NCBI GenBank assembly: GCA_003342895.1 | Contig: PTFA01000303.1 | Location: 1,038,788-1,102,787, forward strand | Length of the DNA: 64,000 nt | DNA from: Casuarius casuarius | Lineage: Eukaryota; Chordata; Aves; Casuariiformes; Casuariidae | Direction: 5' to 3' | Part shown: positions 1-13,000 of the stretch, in pieces | Numbering within the stretch: position 1 is the first letter of the stretch | Layout: every line of letters begins with the position of its first letter | The notes under the pieces: model-generated | Told to the model about the DNA's origin: nothing | What the model saw: the letters and a program-made list of their open reading frames with translations, nothing else | Databases searched by the model: none | Made by a program: the position numbers and the translations under genes

Positions 1-599
1 AAATAAGAAACGCTTTCTGAGACAAAAGCTCTGAAATTATTTTTAAAAACTATGTTTAGTTTCTATTGAGTGCATTAAGACTAATATGCCTTCGGAAAAC
101 AAAATCCTCACCAAAAAAGAGAATAAGTGGAGGCAAAAAGCAGATGAGATTGCATACCAACCTCACCTCATGTTTTCTTTACATGATCAAGGCCAGCTAC
201 ACCATCACTCTTTTTTAATTCCATGAAATGCTGAGGGAACAAACTGCCGCTTCCTGTACCCATGGCAACTTCAGCATAAGCACTACGGTGAATAGGGTGG
301 GAGAATATAGGAAATTTTTGCAGTAAATTTGTGCAGATGAAAATTACAACGATACATTTACTACATCTTTCCACTCCAGCAGCTGTCTGTTCATCACCAA
401 AGTCCTCCAATGCAGGACAAACAGGGCTACTAAAGCATAAAAACATTACTTTGTCTACACTCAATGCTCTCTTTTGTAAGAACATAAAGATTAAAAGAAT
501 GGAAAGGTTGAAAACCATCACAGTGACGCAAAGTACTTCACCTGTCAGATCACTTATCAACTGGGAACTAAAAACCAATCTTATTTTTCTGAAACTCAC
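1..599 (-). other. CEP63 intron 3, 5' part
   Basis: Sequence downstream of the donor at 599-598. I see no further coiled-coil exon before the window edge. The open frame that reads out of exon 3 into this region is intronic read-through, not protein. Confidence 0.7.
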
Positions 600-3500
600 C
601 TCTTCTTGAAATTTCTTCAGCTGCTGTTCATATTCTCTAACCATGTCCTGTTTAGCTTTTTCCGTGTCTTCTAACTGCTGACGCAACATGCCAACCTAAA
701 TAAAGCATTAAAAGGCAAAGGAATAAAACAGCAGAAGCAAACTTAAACTACGCTGTCAGTAGGCACTGGAATAAGTTTTCATTCCACAGACACACAGGTA
801 CATTACAACAACAGTGGTAAGTGACTGTTAAAAGACCCTGATTTTGTTTAAAAAGTGCATGTTGCAACAGGGTCACTCATCATGAATCAGGTTAAGCATA
901 CACTTAAGTCTTTGTCAGGTCGTGGTCAGAACTGTTTCTGTTCTGGACTCTTGCTGGGAGCCATTCAGCTTCTGGCTTTCATTTTGGTCCTGCGTCAAAA
1001 GGCTATTTTTATGTGACATACATTTCAAAATTATTTCAAAATTATTATTAAATTTCAAAATTGTTGAAAGAATTATTAAATTACTAAATTTCAAAATTTC
1101 AAAATGTGGCATGATTTCAAACTACCTACCAACAGAAAAGAGAGGCATGTCATTATCTTACTACTCTCAGAGGAAGCAGAGAGTTCTAAATAATGCATGG
1201 AGATGAGAGGGATAAAGTGGGGCTTTGAAACTCATGGAGAAGACTTCACTTATATTGATTCAAATGCTCCTTTGACTCATTTTCATCTTCTTTCCATCCT
1301 TCTCCTATCCACAGGAGAGCCACCTTTCTAACTGCAGGTCCAAAAGTTAGCAATCCAATAAATACATAATACACAATAGACTTAAAAGAAATAATCATAA
1401 AAAAAATCCTATGAATAAACCAAAAGCATGAATATGCTCCAGTAGCAATTTTAACCATGCTTTTACAGTTTAATTTTTTGACATAAATGTTTGTTTCTGA
1501 TGGTAAGAAAACACAACTGATAAGAACAATGATAACCTACATAATAAAAATCACAGCCTTTCTGAACAAAAATTCTGTGGCCTGACTCCAGATATAATAG
1601 CCTTCTTTTTTTTTAGGGCTACAAATTCTGCGCTACAGGGCACATAAAACAATCCTTTAAGGACCTCCCAGTTTACACCAGCACATTTTTTTTTCTACCT
1701 AAGATTACAGGTAACTGGGCTGTTGACTACTCCAGATTCAGTGTCTCTGGGTTCTCTGTAGAAACTCTGACAATTCACATTGTGAACTTCAATCAAGCCT
1801 TAGGGAGTTGATCACTTGACTCTGAATTACCAGTGGGGTACCTTGGTCCAACAGGCTCCTTTGCTTTTGTAAATTCTAGTGCTCGCCTCCAATTATGAGA
1901 GAGGTTCCTGTTGCCCTTAACGCAGCTATTCGCAAAATTTAACCTCGTGTTTTGGCTTGGCATTTAAACAAAAATAATCAGTCAGTTCTATGAAATGACA
2001 ACTCAACACACTTCTATGCAAAGTCAGCACAAGGGACCATGCTGACCAGGAAACAGTGAGCTTGAGGCAGTACCTCCTTGTATTTTTCTTCCAAAGCAGC
2101 CCTGGCAGAGGAAAGCTCCTGCTCTCGAACATCTAAGCAAGCCTCCAAGGCCTGCGTCTGTCCTTCCCACTCAGATTTCTTGTGAGCCACCATGATGTCG
2201 ATCTGCTTCATCAGCTCCTGCAGCTCAGCCTCACACGAAGTCAAGAACCCACTGCTGGAAGGGAAAGAACTTGCTGAAGTCCCAAAGCAGGCACCACCCA
2301 ACGCAGGTCCAGCATTCCTGTACCACCAAAGTCGGCAGAACAAACTGACTTGCGCTAAGGGACCAACCGTGCATACATAGTACTTTGCACTCTAAGCAAA
2401 TCAGCTTGGGAAGAAATATATACAGTTTTTACGCATCCATCCAGTTCTCTAATGCAATACCTCGCAAGTGGTATGTTCGTATCACTGAGCAGAGACCTAA
2501 CTTTGGCAATGGCCAACGAGGAACACTTTTTAAATCCTAGCCAGAATAAATGAGCTACACCTTTTAAATATAGAGATGTTTTTCCTTTTAATCATAAAAG
2601 CATAACAAGCACCTCCATATACTTCTCCCTTTGTCTTGGTACTACACATTATCTAAGTAAGAGAGAACAGGTTTTATCCATATTTTCTATTCTTCTTAAT
2701 TGCCCTCCAGGCAGAGACATTTTATACCAAGTTTCAGTCACCAGAGAAATCTTATAGCCAAGCTATCAGCTCCTGAAAATAGAAGTTTATCACAAATGCA
2801 AACAAAATCCTAAGTGGAGGGGGTTGGATGACAACATGATAATGAAGAATAAAACATTCACAATCCATTGGGGACAGCATGCTCCCTAGTGACTGCGGAA
2901 TTTCTAATTTGGTGCAGTAATTACTGAGGCCAATTCAGCTAACTCCTCTAAAACTTCACAAGCTGCTAAGCCAGGGAGAATATTAAGGCTTGCAAGATAC
3001 AGCCCTAGAGGGCAGTGAACTCTATGATGATCTTTACTCCTTTAATTTGCCTGTCAAACAGGAAGCACTCAGAAGAAACGGAAATCAATAGGTTAAGGGA
3101 TCGAAATGTCTCTGTTCTCCCGGAGCATATGCACACTTCACAACCTGACAGTTGTCTTAATAGGGAAAGAAATTGTTCTTAAAGGAGCCCATATCATTTA
3201 AATTTCAAGTTCACCCTGTCCTGCAAGTTAACCAAAAATTAGCAGCTATTATGCAGAACAAGAACATTTCCTTCTCAGCAACTGCTAATATAAAGCTCAG
3301 TCTAAGCTTGACTTCTGCAACCAGTTATTTGTGGAAGAAATATATGATATCAGTAAACTTGGGTCAAATTCTCAAAGACAACTACGAAAACAGCGTCAAT
3401 GGCTTTTGCTTCACGCTTGTTTAACAAATAAAACAATGTTTTTCTCTCCCTGTTATTGGCACTACAGTCTCTCTGGGATCCAAAAGTCCAGATACTTTCA

Positions 3501-4026
3501 CCCAAGACAGAACATGAAGGATTCTTCAGAGATGAATGGTGCTCTACAGTGCCAGCATGCTCAAGAAATAATCAGATGTTTCCAATAAAAACAGGTAGCA
3601 AAGGCACATCTCATTAACCTAATAGGGCTCTTAAAAAGACACTTATTCACTTTTAATTACTACTGCTCCTGGTGTTAGAAGGTAAGAAGGGTTTCAAAAA
3701 CAAAAGGAGGTAAAGTTTTTAGGGAAGATGAAATGTAGAATTAGTAACAAGACCACAATATCAGACAGCAAGGATTAATTGGGAAGCCAGCTCACCCAGT
3801 GACTTTGCTTCTGTTTTAGCTGAAGGCCACTGTACAAAGCAGGCACAAGCTGACAAATAGCAAAGACCTTATTTGAGCAATGGAAGTTTAGCCTGACTGG
3901 TAATAGAGGATTTGGTTCTAAATAAAAAGGGAATTAGTCTGAATTAGTCTGAGGGACTGGTTGTATACTGTTGCATACATACCTCCCCTGCCCTTGTCTT
4001 TGCATTCCTTCCAGCAAAGCCTCCAT
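600..4026 (-). CDS. CEP63: CEP63, 5' coding exons (partial; continues beyond the left edge)
   Basis: Centrosomal protein of 63 kDa; in vertebrates it works with CEP152 at the mother centriole to promote centriole duplication. Three coding exons on the minus strand are readable: 4026-3983, 2251-2074 and 695-600. They total 318 nt (106 codons), and every junction has a GT donor and AG acceptor in matching phase. The start is MEALLEG, as in human CEP63, with a good Kozak context (G at -3 and +4). The second exon holds the family signature [20 protein letters not shown], followed by KKSEWEG. The third exon is Glu/Lys/Gln-rich, the beginning of the long coiled coil. The last visible codons end in phase 0 at a gtgagt donor, so the rest of the gene lies at coordinates below 1. 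The only change near the start is a slightly divergent stretch at residues 8-15. The gene is head-to-head with ANAPC13, as in human. I am very sure of the identity. Confidence 0.95.
1023..1105. repeat. AT-rich degenerate tandem repeat in CEP63 intron 2
   Basis: Five copies of the nonamer TTTCAAAAT occur at 1023, 1034, 1053, 1089 and 1097, in a block made mostly of A and T. They are irregularly spaced and carry no coding signal. It looks like local slippage-type expansion inside the intron. Confidence 0.6.
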
Positions 4027-6239
4027 CACCAAATCCTGGTGGCGTTAGCAGCTGGGAAAGTAAACAAAAACCAGAGGTCACCCAAGGCAATATATCAGCA
4101 AGTCTGCTCCATCCAACTGCAAAACATACAGCAGAAGTCCACAGAAAAGAAGTTTAAAAAATTACATAATATACTGCTGGTGCACAACTACAGGTGAGGA
4201 GAACAGTGGTCACCTTCATGAATTTACAAGCCAGACATCTGCCAAATAAAGGAAAATATATCTTTCTACAAACAAACACACACACACAAACATTCACCTC
4301 CATCAATTTGGGATGATATAACAGTGTTATCTAACGAACAGAATAGCTCAAGCAGCAGTAAAGAGAATATACACTTTAGCAAACTGGTTAGCTCAACACA
4401 CTGGGATTGGCAGATCTCCAGCCTTTTGGGTGGACTGAACTGCAGAGGAAGAGCCAGACTCAGGAACTTCCAGGCCCAACAGTCATCTCTGGGTACTTGT
4501 TGCTTCAGAGAAGAACCTAAGCACCTTGCAAGAAAGCAGCAGTGGAAAAAAAAAAAAAAACCTATCCATAAATTAGGTCTCTATTACAAACCAACTTAAA
4601 TAGAGCATTAGGGCTCATTACTGCTTTCAGGACACATTGCTACTTAACAGGGTTCTTTCAATAGAGCACTGACTTTTTAAAGATTCCTCTGGTGCCTTAA
4701 GCTATGAAAATAAGTTGCACGGGTTTACAGTAGCAGTACATGACCATTAAGTCATGAACACATGTATGTATGCACAAACAGAAGTTTCACACACTTGTAC
4801 AAAAAAGAAAGATTTACCTTAAAGGCAAAAAAAAGAATAAAAACTAAATAAAAGTTACACTGGAACCAAATGCACAAAGCTGTAATTTTATTTCAGTGGG
4901 TTGTCCTTGAAACAGTGGCCCTTTTGGTGAACTCAGACTGAGATCACAAAAATACACTTTGTTTTGCTATTTGGAGGTGTTCACACAATCTTCTGTTACT
5001 AAAGCATCCATGCACTCTCTCAAGTATTTAGAGATGGCCCTTCAAAACATCTTTCCTTAAAAATTATTATGGTATTATTATGCAGTCAACCGAAGGGGCA
5101 CTGCAGGTCACAGAAAGGGAGATTTTCAGAAACACACAGACTTGGCTTTGGTCTCTTCTAACTTAAGTCAGAGCTTCCATCCTGCTCCTAGCACATTTTA
5201 AAACTCCATTCAGAGATTAAAGACTGTCCTTGGAGTTCAGATGCATTTTCTAGCACACATATTCAGAAAATAAATATTTCATGGAGACAAAAAAAAAAAC
5301 TATACTGATACAGTGTTTTGCCTCTCTTTAGTTCTGTCCGTGCTCGACAGAATTAAATCAGTATGTGGAGCCTCTCGGTTGCGTTGCTGATGGCAGAGCT
5401 GCTGACGAGAGCAGAGCAGCAGCTCCCCAGAGGCCAAGCGAGTTCTCCAGGTGGCCACCATGGACATTAACCGGCAGCAGCTCTTCTATTTTATTCTAAT
5501 CACACCCACACAGAATTAGTTTTCAATGGGTAGCAGAGAGCTTTCATCGTTCGTTACGGAAAAGTTCTCCTACAGTTCAAAAAGAAAACACGGAGAACAA
5601 CCCAGGCCCTTCATCAGCAGCTCCTTTCACGAGACCCTGGAATAAGTTCAAGGCTAAAAGCTTCAGTGCCACGAGAAGCCAGGCAGCATCCACGCCTGCT
5701 TCTGTTCGGCTCCAAAAACAGCCCGCGACACGCAGCCCGCCAGTCTGGCGCACCTAGCAGCTTATCCCGGCTTGGGGAGGAGACCCTCCGAATCAGACAC
5801 CTCTGCTCAAGGTGTGCAAAACACAGGCAACTAACGAGTGAAGACAGTAAACACAAAGTACGACAGGAAGGTTAATCTCTGCCATTAATTCCAGCTGAAG
5901 CAACAAGCGCTGACCTGTCACTTTTGAAAATGAAGAAGGAAATACTTGCAATAAGGAGGAAAAAAAACTTAAAAGAAAAATCAGCATTATTAGCATCCCT
6001 CCTCAAGAAGGAAGCATAGCAACAGAACAGCCAAGGGGAGAAAACTGAGAATATGCAGAAGGCCTTGAAAACACAGCTTGTGAGAGAAGAAAGGGATTAT
6101 TTAGCATTAAGAAAGAAAAACCCTACGGGTAGGATGCAATTTTCAGGTGTTTCAAAGGCTGCTGGACACGGGTGTACAGGGAGCAGAAAAGCAGGTGCAA
6201 CGAGAGGGACGAGACTTTGAGGAAAGCCTCCTAACAGCT
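4027..6239 (-). other. CEP63 leader/first intron, no gene recognised
   Basis: The region lies between the first coding exon of CEP63 and its promoter. It should hold the 5' untranslated part of the start exon, an intron and perhaps a noncoding first exon. A 15-base A run is at 4546-4560 and a short CA tract near 4266-4290. No coding or RNA gene is supported. Confidence 0.5.
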
Positions 6240-6950
6240 GAGGACTCGCTGCCTGCTGCAGCCTCCGCCCGCGGCTGCGTTAGAGGCGGGAGAACCGGGG
6301 GAGACGCGAACGGCCGCAGCGCTGCGGCAGCCGCCGCTGCCCGCTCCTGCCGCCGCGGCTCTCACCGGGCGCGAACCCAGCCCGAGGCTGACCCCGCTCC
6401 CCCCTCCGGAGCGGCGGCGCCCGCCCGGCGACCCGCTGCCCCAGCCCNNNNNNNNNNNNNNNNNNNNNNNNNNNNNNNNNNNNNNNNNNNNNNNNNNNNN
6501 NNNNNNNNNNNNNNNNNNNNNNNNNNNNNNNNNNNNNNNNNNNNNNNNNNNNNNNNNNNNNNNNNNNNNNNNNNNNNNNNNNNNNNNNNNNNNNNNNNNN
6601 NNNNNNNNNNNNNNNNNNNNNNNNNNNNNNNNNNNNNNNNNNNNNNNNNNNNNNNNNNNNNNNNNNNNNNNNNNNNNNNNNNNNNNNNNNNNNNNNNNNN
6701 NNNNNNNNNNNNNNNNNNNNNNNNNNNNNNNNNNNNNNNNNNNNNNNNNNNNNNNNNNNNNNNNNNNNNNNNNNNNNNNNNNNNNNNNNNNNNNNNNNNN
6801 NNNNNNNNNNNNNNNNNNNNNNNNNNNNNNNNNNNNNNNNNNNNNNNNNNNNNNNNNNNNNNNNNNNAACCCCCGCAGTTACCGCAGTAGCTCATTCTCC
6901 TGTTTTACTAATCTGGATTTGGGGGGTTGGCAGCATTTCGTGCGCCATTA
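6240..6950. promoter_or_regulatory. Divergent CEP63/ANAPC13 CpG-island promoter (interrupted by gap)
   Basis: From about 6240 the base composition changes sharply to GC- and CpG-rich sequence, which runs into a run of Ns. AT-richer sequence resumes soon after the gap. CEP63 starts leftward and ANAPC13 rightward from this island, the usual layout of a housekeeping bidirectional promoter. The true start sites and the noncoding first exons are probably inside or beside the gap. Confidence 0.75.
6448..6867. other. Assembly gap (420 N)
   Basis: A run of N in the core of the CEP63/ANAPC13 CpG island. Long open frames drawn across it are artefacts of translating N. Confidence 0.99.
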
Positions 6951-7446
6951 AATCCTGTGTTCGGGCTCTTCCCCAGGCTCGGCAGAGGAGCGCGGCTGAG
7001 TTACGGCAGCAGAGCTGGGCCCGAAAACAAGCGGGCAGCACACAAGAAGCCGTGGTTTTGTGCTGAGCTAGAGGGCCCTGGGGAACGGGAGCTCTCCAGC
7101 CCGCCCAAAGGATATTTCTAAAGGTCGGTAACTACACACACCACAGGAGAGCCACTATAACTAATAATAATAGGCTAGTTTTATAGATTTCTTCACCTCT
7201 GATGCTTATCAACCTGCAATTCAACACCGTTATTTTCAGACAAAGTAGTTCTGCTGTGGTTATAAGCCCTTTCTGAGTGCTTTAGGAAAATCAGGGTTTT
7301 CCGTATGAGTCTAAGCTTAATAAAAATTGAAGAGCTAGAATAACTAGAGCAAGCATGCAGTCGAAGCTCCAGCCGCTTGGGAACGTGGATGTTGGAACAG
7401 TATCTGCTTTGTGTCACAGATTTAGCTGTACTTGCCCCCCACAAAG

Positions 7447-10081
7447 ATGGACAGTGAAGTGCAAAGGGACGGCAGAATCTTGGACTTGATCGACGACGCG
7501 TGGAGGGAAGATAAATTGCCGTATGAGGATGTGGCCATCCCGTTGGTAGGTGTATTGCTACTTATCAATCTGAGCTAAGATTGGTGCGTTTCTCACAACC
7601 CCTTCCAAGAAATGGCAGATACTATTGCTTGTGGTACAGCTAATTTGTACCAGAGGTTCCTGGGATGGATATGACTCTTTTCTCTCCCATATGCTAGTCA
7701 CGCCTGTGTGCCAATGAGGGCACAGATGTTTCTCCCCTCTACCCCTGGCCAGTTGCCATATCTCTTTGGAACTGGACTGCCTTTCCCATCACATAATTGT
7801 GGGTTTGGCGTCAGGGTCTCCTTCACATTATCCATTTTTGAAGTTGTTGCCCAACCGGCTTGTGGAACTGACAGGATCAGCCTTAAGCTGACAGTTGAAT
7901 AGTCTTGATTATACTTTATCTCCACCTTCTGAAATTCCATTGAAAGGAGCTGAAAATTTATCAAATGTCTTCCTAATTGGACTGTTCAAGAATAGTAGTG
8001 AACATACCAGCATCTGCTTCATCCAGTGTCTGGCAGCTATCCTTCCGTCCAGTAAACAGCTCATTATACAGCTACTGAGCTAGAGAGCTGCAGCTGGGGA
8101 AAAGCTGCCTCTGGTCCCCACAGGTTTCCCAGTTAGAGCCTCAGATCTCCCTCACTGATCCCTTTCCTTAGCCACTTGGAGGCTACCAATGAATTGAGAG
8201 GCACATGAGGATTTTCCCTCTCCTCGTTCACTCTGGTACGTAAGCTTTACCCTGGCTAGCACTGACACAGCAGTCACACTAAAATTATGGAGATTTCACA
8301 TAGTCCTAAATTAACGCATGAAAGCTCTCCCCAGGCTGCTTTGTTCTCATAGGCTACTAGTTTCTTTTAGCGAAGAGACACTTCCAGACTAGGAGTAACT
8401 TCAGCTCACCAAGCGAATATTGTTCAGGCGTTAGCCCTTAAGTCATGATATGCCAACGTTCTTGGAGAAGATGCAGCTCAGGTTCTGCCAAGCCCCTTCT
8501 CAGAGCAGTGATGAGACTGCACAGGAGTTGGTTTCTCACCATGTCCTTTTCTCCCTGTGGTCTTGTAGACACAAACAAAGCTGCCTGCATGCTTCAGTCT
8601 GCGTAGTTGTGTGAGAAGGTTACTAGGGAGATGAATCACTCTGACCATCCATTGCCCTCCCTGGCTTGTCAGATGCTCAGACCCCAGGTAGAAGTGCAGC
8701 TGGGGCACCTGCTCGTGTGCTGTCTGACTGTTGCCTCCATCACTTTGGTCCCCTGGGCCCCTGCTGCGATCCAGTCAGTGAGGTACGCAGTACTGTCTCA
8801 GAGAGGGCAAGGAGCAGCTGCACACATTCAATCTCTGCATATAAAGCACACAAGTTTTCCTGCCATGGTTTGGCCTTGATCTTGCAGAACTATGATTCTC
8901 AGACACAAGAACACAAATTTCCTTGACTTGAAGGCTTTCCTTCCTTACAGCCATCCCTTGAGCTACTTACAGTCACATATAGATGAAACCCTCATCAATT
9001 ACCAACAGAAAGAAAGGCCTGGCTATGGATATAGAGATTCCCAGGGATGGGATTGGCTCTCGTCACATAGAGAAACCAGCACAAATTCACAAGAGACTTG
9101 CTCAGCAACATTGTGAAAGAGCCAACAGAATGGTTGTAAACTCATATTTGAGCTGTCCTGAGTATCTGATCTCGTGCTTTCTGGAGAGATCCCATGAACT
9201 GAAAAGGGCTTGAATCGTATGCCATTTTCAAAATTGAGGAATTTTATTTAGCTCATGCTGGGATTTCCAGAAATCTAGAACTCAGAGTTCTTGCCCAGAT
9301 GATATCTTGCAGAATAACACACCCTCTGTGCGACTGCACCAGTACAGCCACACAGAGAACAAAAAATACAAAGAAGGAAAGTGAAATCTCCATTAAACCA
9401 TACTTCCTCCTTACTGTCTCCTGAGCAGTTCTGTGTTGCGCCTGGTACGGGTTCCTGACTTCCCCTGTTGATAGAGCACAGACGCACCTGACTTCAGCAC
9501 ACAGAGGGAGGGTTTCTCTCCTGCAATAGGACAAGAATATGTTACAGCACCAGTTGTCTTAATAACAGCTGCAGTAAATGCAATATCTGTATTCTTGGGA
9601 CTGAACAGCAAAAGAAATACATTGCAAACAAACAATGGAATATTTGCACTGTGCTATTATTTAGTTATTTTGTATTACTGTATGTTCTTGTTCTTCACTG
9701 CAAGTGCATAGTCCCCAGGGCCCTGCTAACCAATTTACTTTTCAGATTAAGCACCGTATGCATATGAAAAGTCGTCTTCAGAACAGAGCTTAGTAATATT
9801 TTTAATTGGATCAGTATGTATGATGTGCATTGTTCAGATGCACCCTCCAGGCTCGTGTGTGCATTTATGTATTTACCAGTGTGAAGTGTTAGTAACCTGT
9901 TGTTTTAGGAAGCTTACAATGTGTGAAATGCATTGTACCTTTTTTTTGTTCTCAGAATGAGCTTCCTGAACCAGAACAAGACAATGGTGGCACAACCGAG
10001 TCTGTGAAAGAGCAAGAAATGAAGTGGACAGATCTGGCTCTCCAGTATCTGCATGAAAATGTTCCCCCCACAGGAAACTAG
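7447..10081 (+). CDS. ANAPC13: ANAPC13, anaphase-promoting complex subunit 13 (complete CDS)
   Basis: ANAPC13 is a very small subunit of the APC/C ubiquitin ligase, the ortholog of yeast Swm1, and helps hold TPR subunits in the complex that drives mitotic exit. There are two coding exons: 7447-7545 (33 codons, donor gtaggt) and 9956-10081 (41 codons plus TAG). The phase-0 junction gives 74 residues, exactly the human length, with almost the same sequence: MDSEVQRDGRILDLIDDAW at the start and QYLHENVPP near the end. The start has a strong Kozak context (A at -3, G at +4). A good acceptor at 7418-7419 suggests that this exon begins at about 7420 and is preceded by a noncoding first exon near the island at 6.2-6.9 kb. 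The gene diverges from CEP63. Identity is certain. Confidence 0.98.
7546..9955 (+). other. ANAPC13 intron
   Basis: A 2.4-kb intron bounded by GT at 7546 and AG at 9955, with a T-rich tract before the acceptor. The short open frames inside show no recognisable protein. Confidence 0.85.
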
Positions 10082-13000
10082 CCAATCAGTGAGACTTCAT
10101 GCAGTGAATGCATGAAGGCAATACAAGAATTGTTTTTCAGCTAACCATTGCTGTCATAAGTTTCTCTAAGGAGGAAACAAAGCTTCTGAAAAAGCCTTGT
10201 ATTCAAACAACTGTTCTACTCACAGTGACAGAACACAGTTTAAAGTGCATCTATAATCAATGTGAAATAACTATGGCTATCTGAAACCTCAGAGCTGGTA
10301 TCAGAATGTTTCTCTTTACTTATACAAAATTATTTCATATCTTCTGTTAATTTGTTTTTAAGTTGGTGCCAATTCTGATCTTAATTGTTTTCTACATATG
10401 ATCAAAGAAGTAATTTTTACTGTTTGAAGTCATTCATTCATCACAAAGCTCATGTTGGGAACATTTGTGGCTGTGAAGGCCTTTGTCCCAAGAAGTATTC
10501 CTATGTATTTTGGGGCCAGTTTTAGAGTTCACTGTACAAAAACCAAATAACCATAAACCAGTTGTTACCATCTTTAACTAGTGCGTGACTGAGGGACATT
10601 GCACAGGGCAGGAGTGAAAGACTGGTCAATAGGATGAAAGAGATGGAAGTTATATGTAAACACAGCTGAGCTCTGTTTGAACTGACCTCGGGATTTGACA
10701 GTGGTGGTGGACAGCATTTACAGTGATGACATCCTCCGCATGTTTGCCAATGCACATACTGTAAACACTCTAATTTATGCTAAAATGATGGTTATTTAAA
10801 GTCATTGTCTTTGTCCTAGTTCAGGGTAGTGACACTTGGATGAGCTGTCTCACATGGGGAACCATGAAACTGTCACCTCTCCCTGGAGACAGCAGCTTCA
10901 GGAGAGGACCAACTGTGTTATTAAAATGCCGGGAATGAGACAAGAAGTGGAAGTACCAGGGAAGCTGTTGAGATTTGCAGCTTCTTACATCTGGATTGAC
11001 TTTGGCCCAAGATACCTATTGTATTAATTTGCATGAATAATAGCCGCAAGAGGAACACAGGTAATGTAGCCAGAGGTGCCTTTCACAGGGCTGTTGTTTC
11101 TAAGAGCTGCACACAGCAGTCTTAGAAGAATGTTACAGACCCATTGAGCTATAGGGAAGGCCAGAATCACAGAGCCCCTTGCCACCTCGGTGCAGCCTCG
11201 CAAGCCCTGCGATGCAGGTTTCTGCTCTAGGATGGCACGGTAGGTCTCTCACAAGATTTGTGCTTTGCTCAATGCATGGGATGAGCAGGACTTGAGGGAC
11301 AACCTTGTGAGTGCAGCTTCATTATTAAACTGCTACTGTCCATGTGACCCAGGTTCTGTGGCAACACATGTTGCCCATGGGTTTCACGGCTATTTGTTAA
11401 TAGCATCACAGTGTGGAGATTTGGGGATTCTGATTTCTCTTTCCCTTTTTGATCAGAGAGTCACAGCCCTTTCTGCTCCTGGTTCTTGCCCTTTTATCTC
11501 CTGTTCCAGGTGCACCTTTTCCTCACCTTACCTCAGTTGTCTCTCACAGATTCCAGTCCTGTGCCTGTCCACAGGGAGAATTAGAGCTGCCTTAATATAC
11601 CACAGGCAGGGGTTTGCCTTGCATCTTTCTGTGTGGAAAAGATGTGCAGCCTTTGCACAGGCCAAGAAACAGAAATCTGTTGGGAGTGAGGGGGAAAGAA
11701 GCAAGTGGGGCCTAGCTTCAGACAATAAGATGTTACCTCTTTATGCTGAGAAGAAAGGCAAGGACCTCTTGATTTCTTTGTCCCATTTTATCTCTGATTC
11801 TCAAATGTCTTTTGCAATAAGTAAAATCCTTCTGTTCATCTTGCGTGTTTCACTGTTGTTGGACCAATTCCTTCACACCATTGGCAGAACTTGCTAAGGA
11901 GAAAATATTTTGACAGAGTCTAGGATTACTGGTAGAGAAGTTGAGAAAGGATCTGGAAGAAAAACAGTCTTTCAAATGGTTTTGCTTTGCCAGTGCATCA
12001 GAAAAAAGTATTTTCCTTGAGCTTACGGCTTCAAACTCTACAGAAGTTTTTCTGTTGTCCTTTCTCAGTGTTTATCCTCTTGAATATACCAAAAAACAAC
12101 TTTAGCCTGTGTGAGTACCAAATGGAATCATAGCTCAGCACGTGTCCTGCAAGACTGTGATTGCTGAGCTGCATGAGGACGGAGAGTTCAAGGTGCTTTG
12201 TGGAAAAAGCAAGGCCGTTGCTGGGTGTGCCCCTCTGTGGTGTAGGCAATGTCAGCATCAGACAAACAGCACACGCTTGCCTGAACAAGAAGGACCTGCA
12301 GTCAGCCAGCAGGCAGAGATAGGGATTAACACAAGAAGCAAAATCAGGAAGCTTAATATGTACAGCGTGGACCAAAGAAACAGAACTATGCAGGTGCAAA
12401 CCGTAATAGCTCAACTCCTCAGTCGACCATCACCAGGGGAAATGGGAGCTCAATAATATGTTTCTGATCCTCCCCATATTCCTCTTCCCTGGCATAGGTT
12501 AGAAGAATTTGCAATGAAAACATTAGGCAAAGCCACCACAACCAGTTACAAAACATGTAGAGCAGCTTCTATCCAGCAGCTGCCTCTATTCTCTTTCCCT
12601 CCTCTCTTTCACCCCTTTACAAACTCCACACCGTTATTATTTTACTAATTTTGTCATTAGATCTTCCAGCTCCAATTCAGATGTCCTTTTCTGCCTTTGA
12701 CAGTTGCCTCTGCATCCACCATCCTGTTTCTCCCATCCAGCAGGGAAAACAGCATTTCTTACTTGGATTGGATTCATGGGGTTCCAGCAGGGCTGCAAGA
12801 AAATGCGGCAGGGATGCCAGATGTATGAATGTCATCCAAGATGGCAGTTGCTTGGCAGTCCAGCAGAGACACAGACTGAATTGACACTCTTACCTTCACT
12901 TTGTCATGACACAGCACTGTGCATCCGCCTTCTGCCTGAGATTACAGGAACTTGTAGATCGGAAGGGATGTTGGGCCGCAGCCCTCAGGAGGCAGCCAGA

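Noticed and set aside
1926..2343. Minus-strand frames overlapping CEP63 exon 2 with extra N- or C-terminal sequence
   Set aside because: The extra residues are intron read-through on either side of 2251-2074; one of the frames is simply out of register with the real exon.
6147..6895. Long open frames on both strands across 6.15-6.9 kb
   Set aside because: They exist only because N is translated as an unknown residue; the flanking codons are GC-composition Ala/Arg/Pro runs of a promoter.
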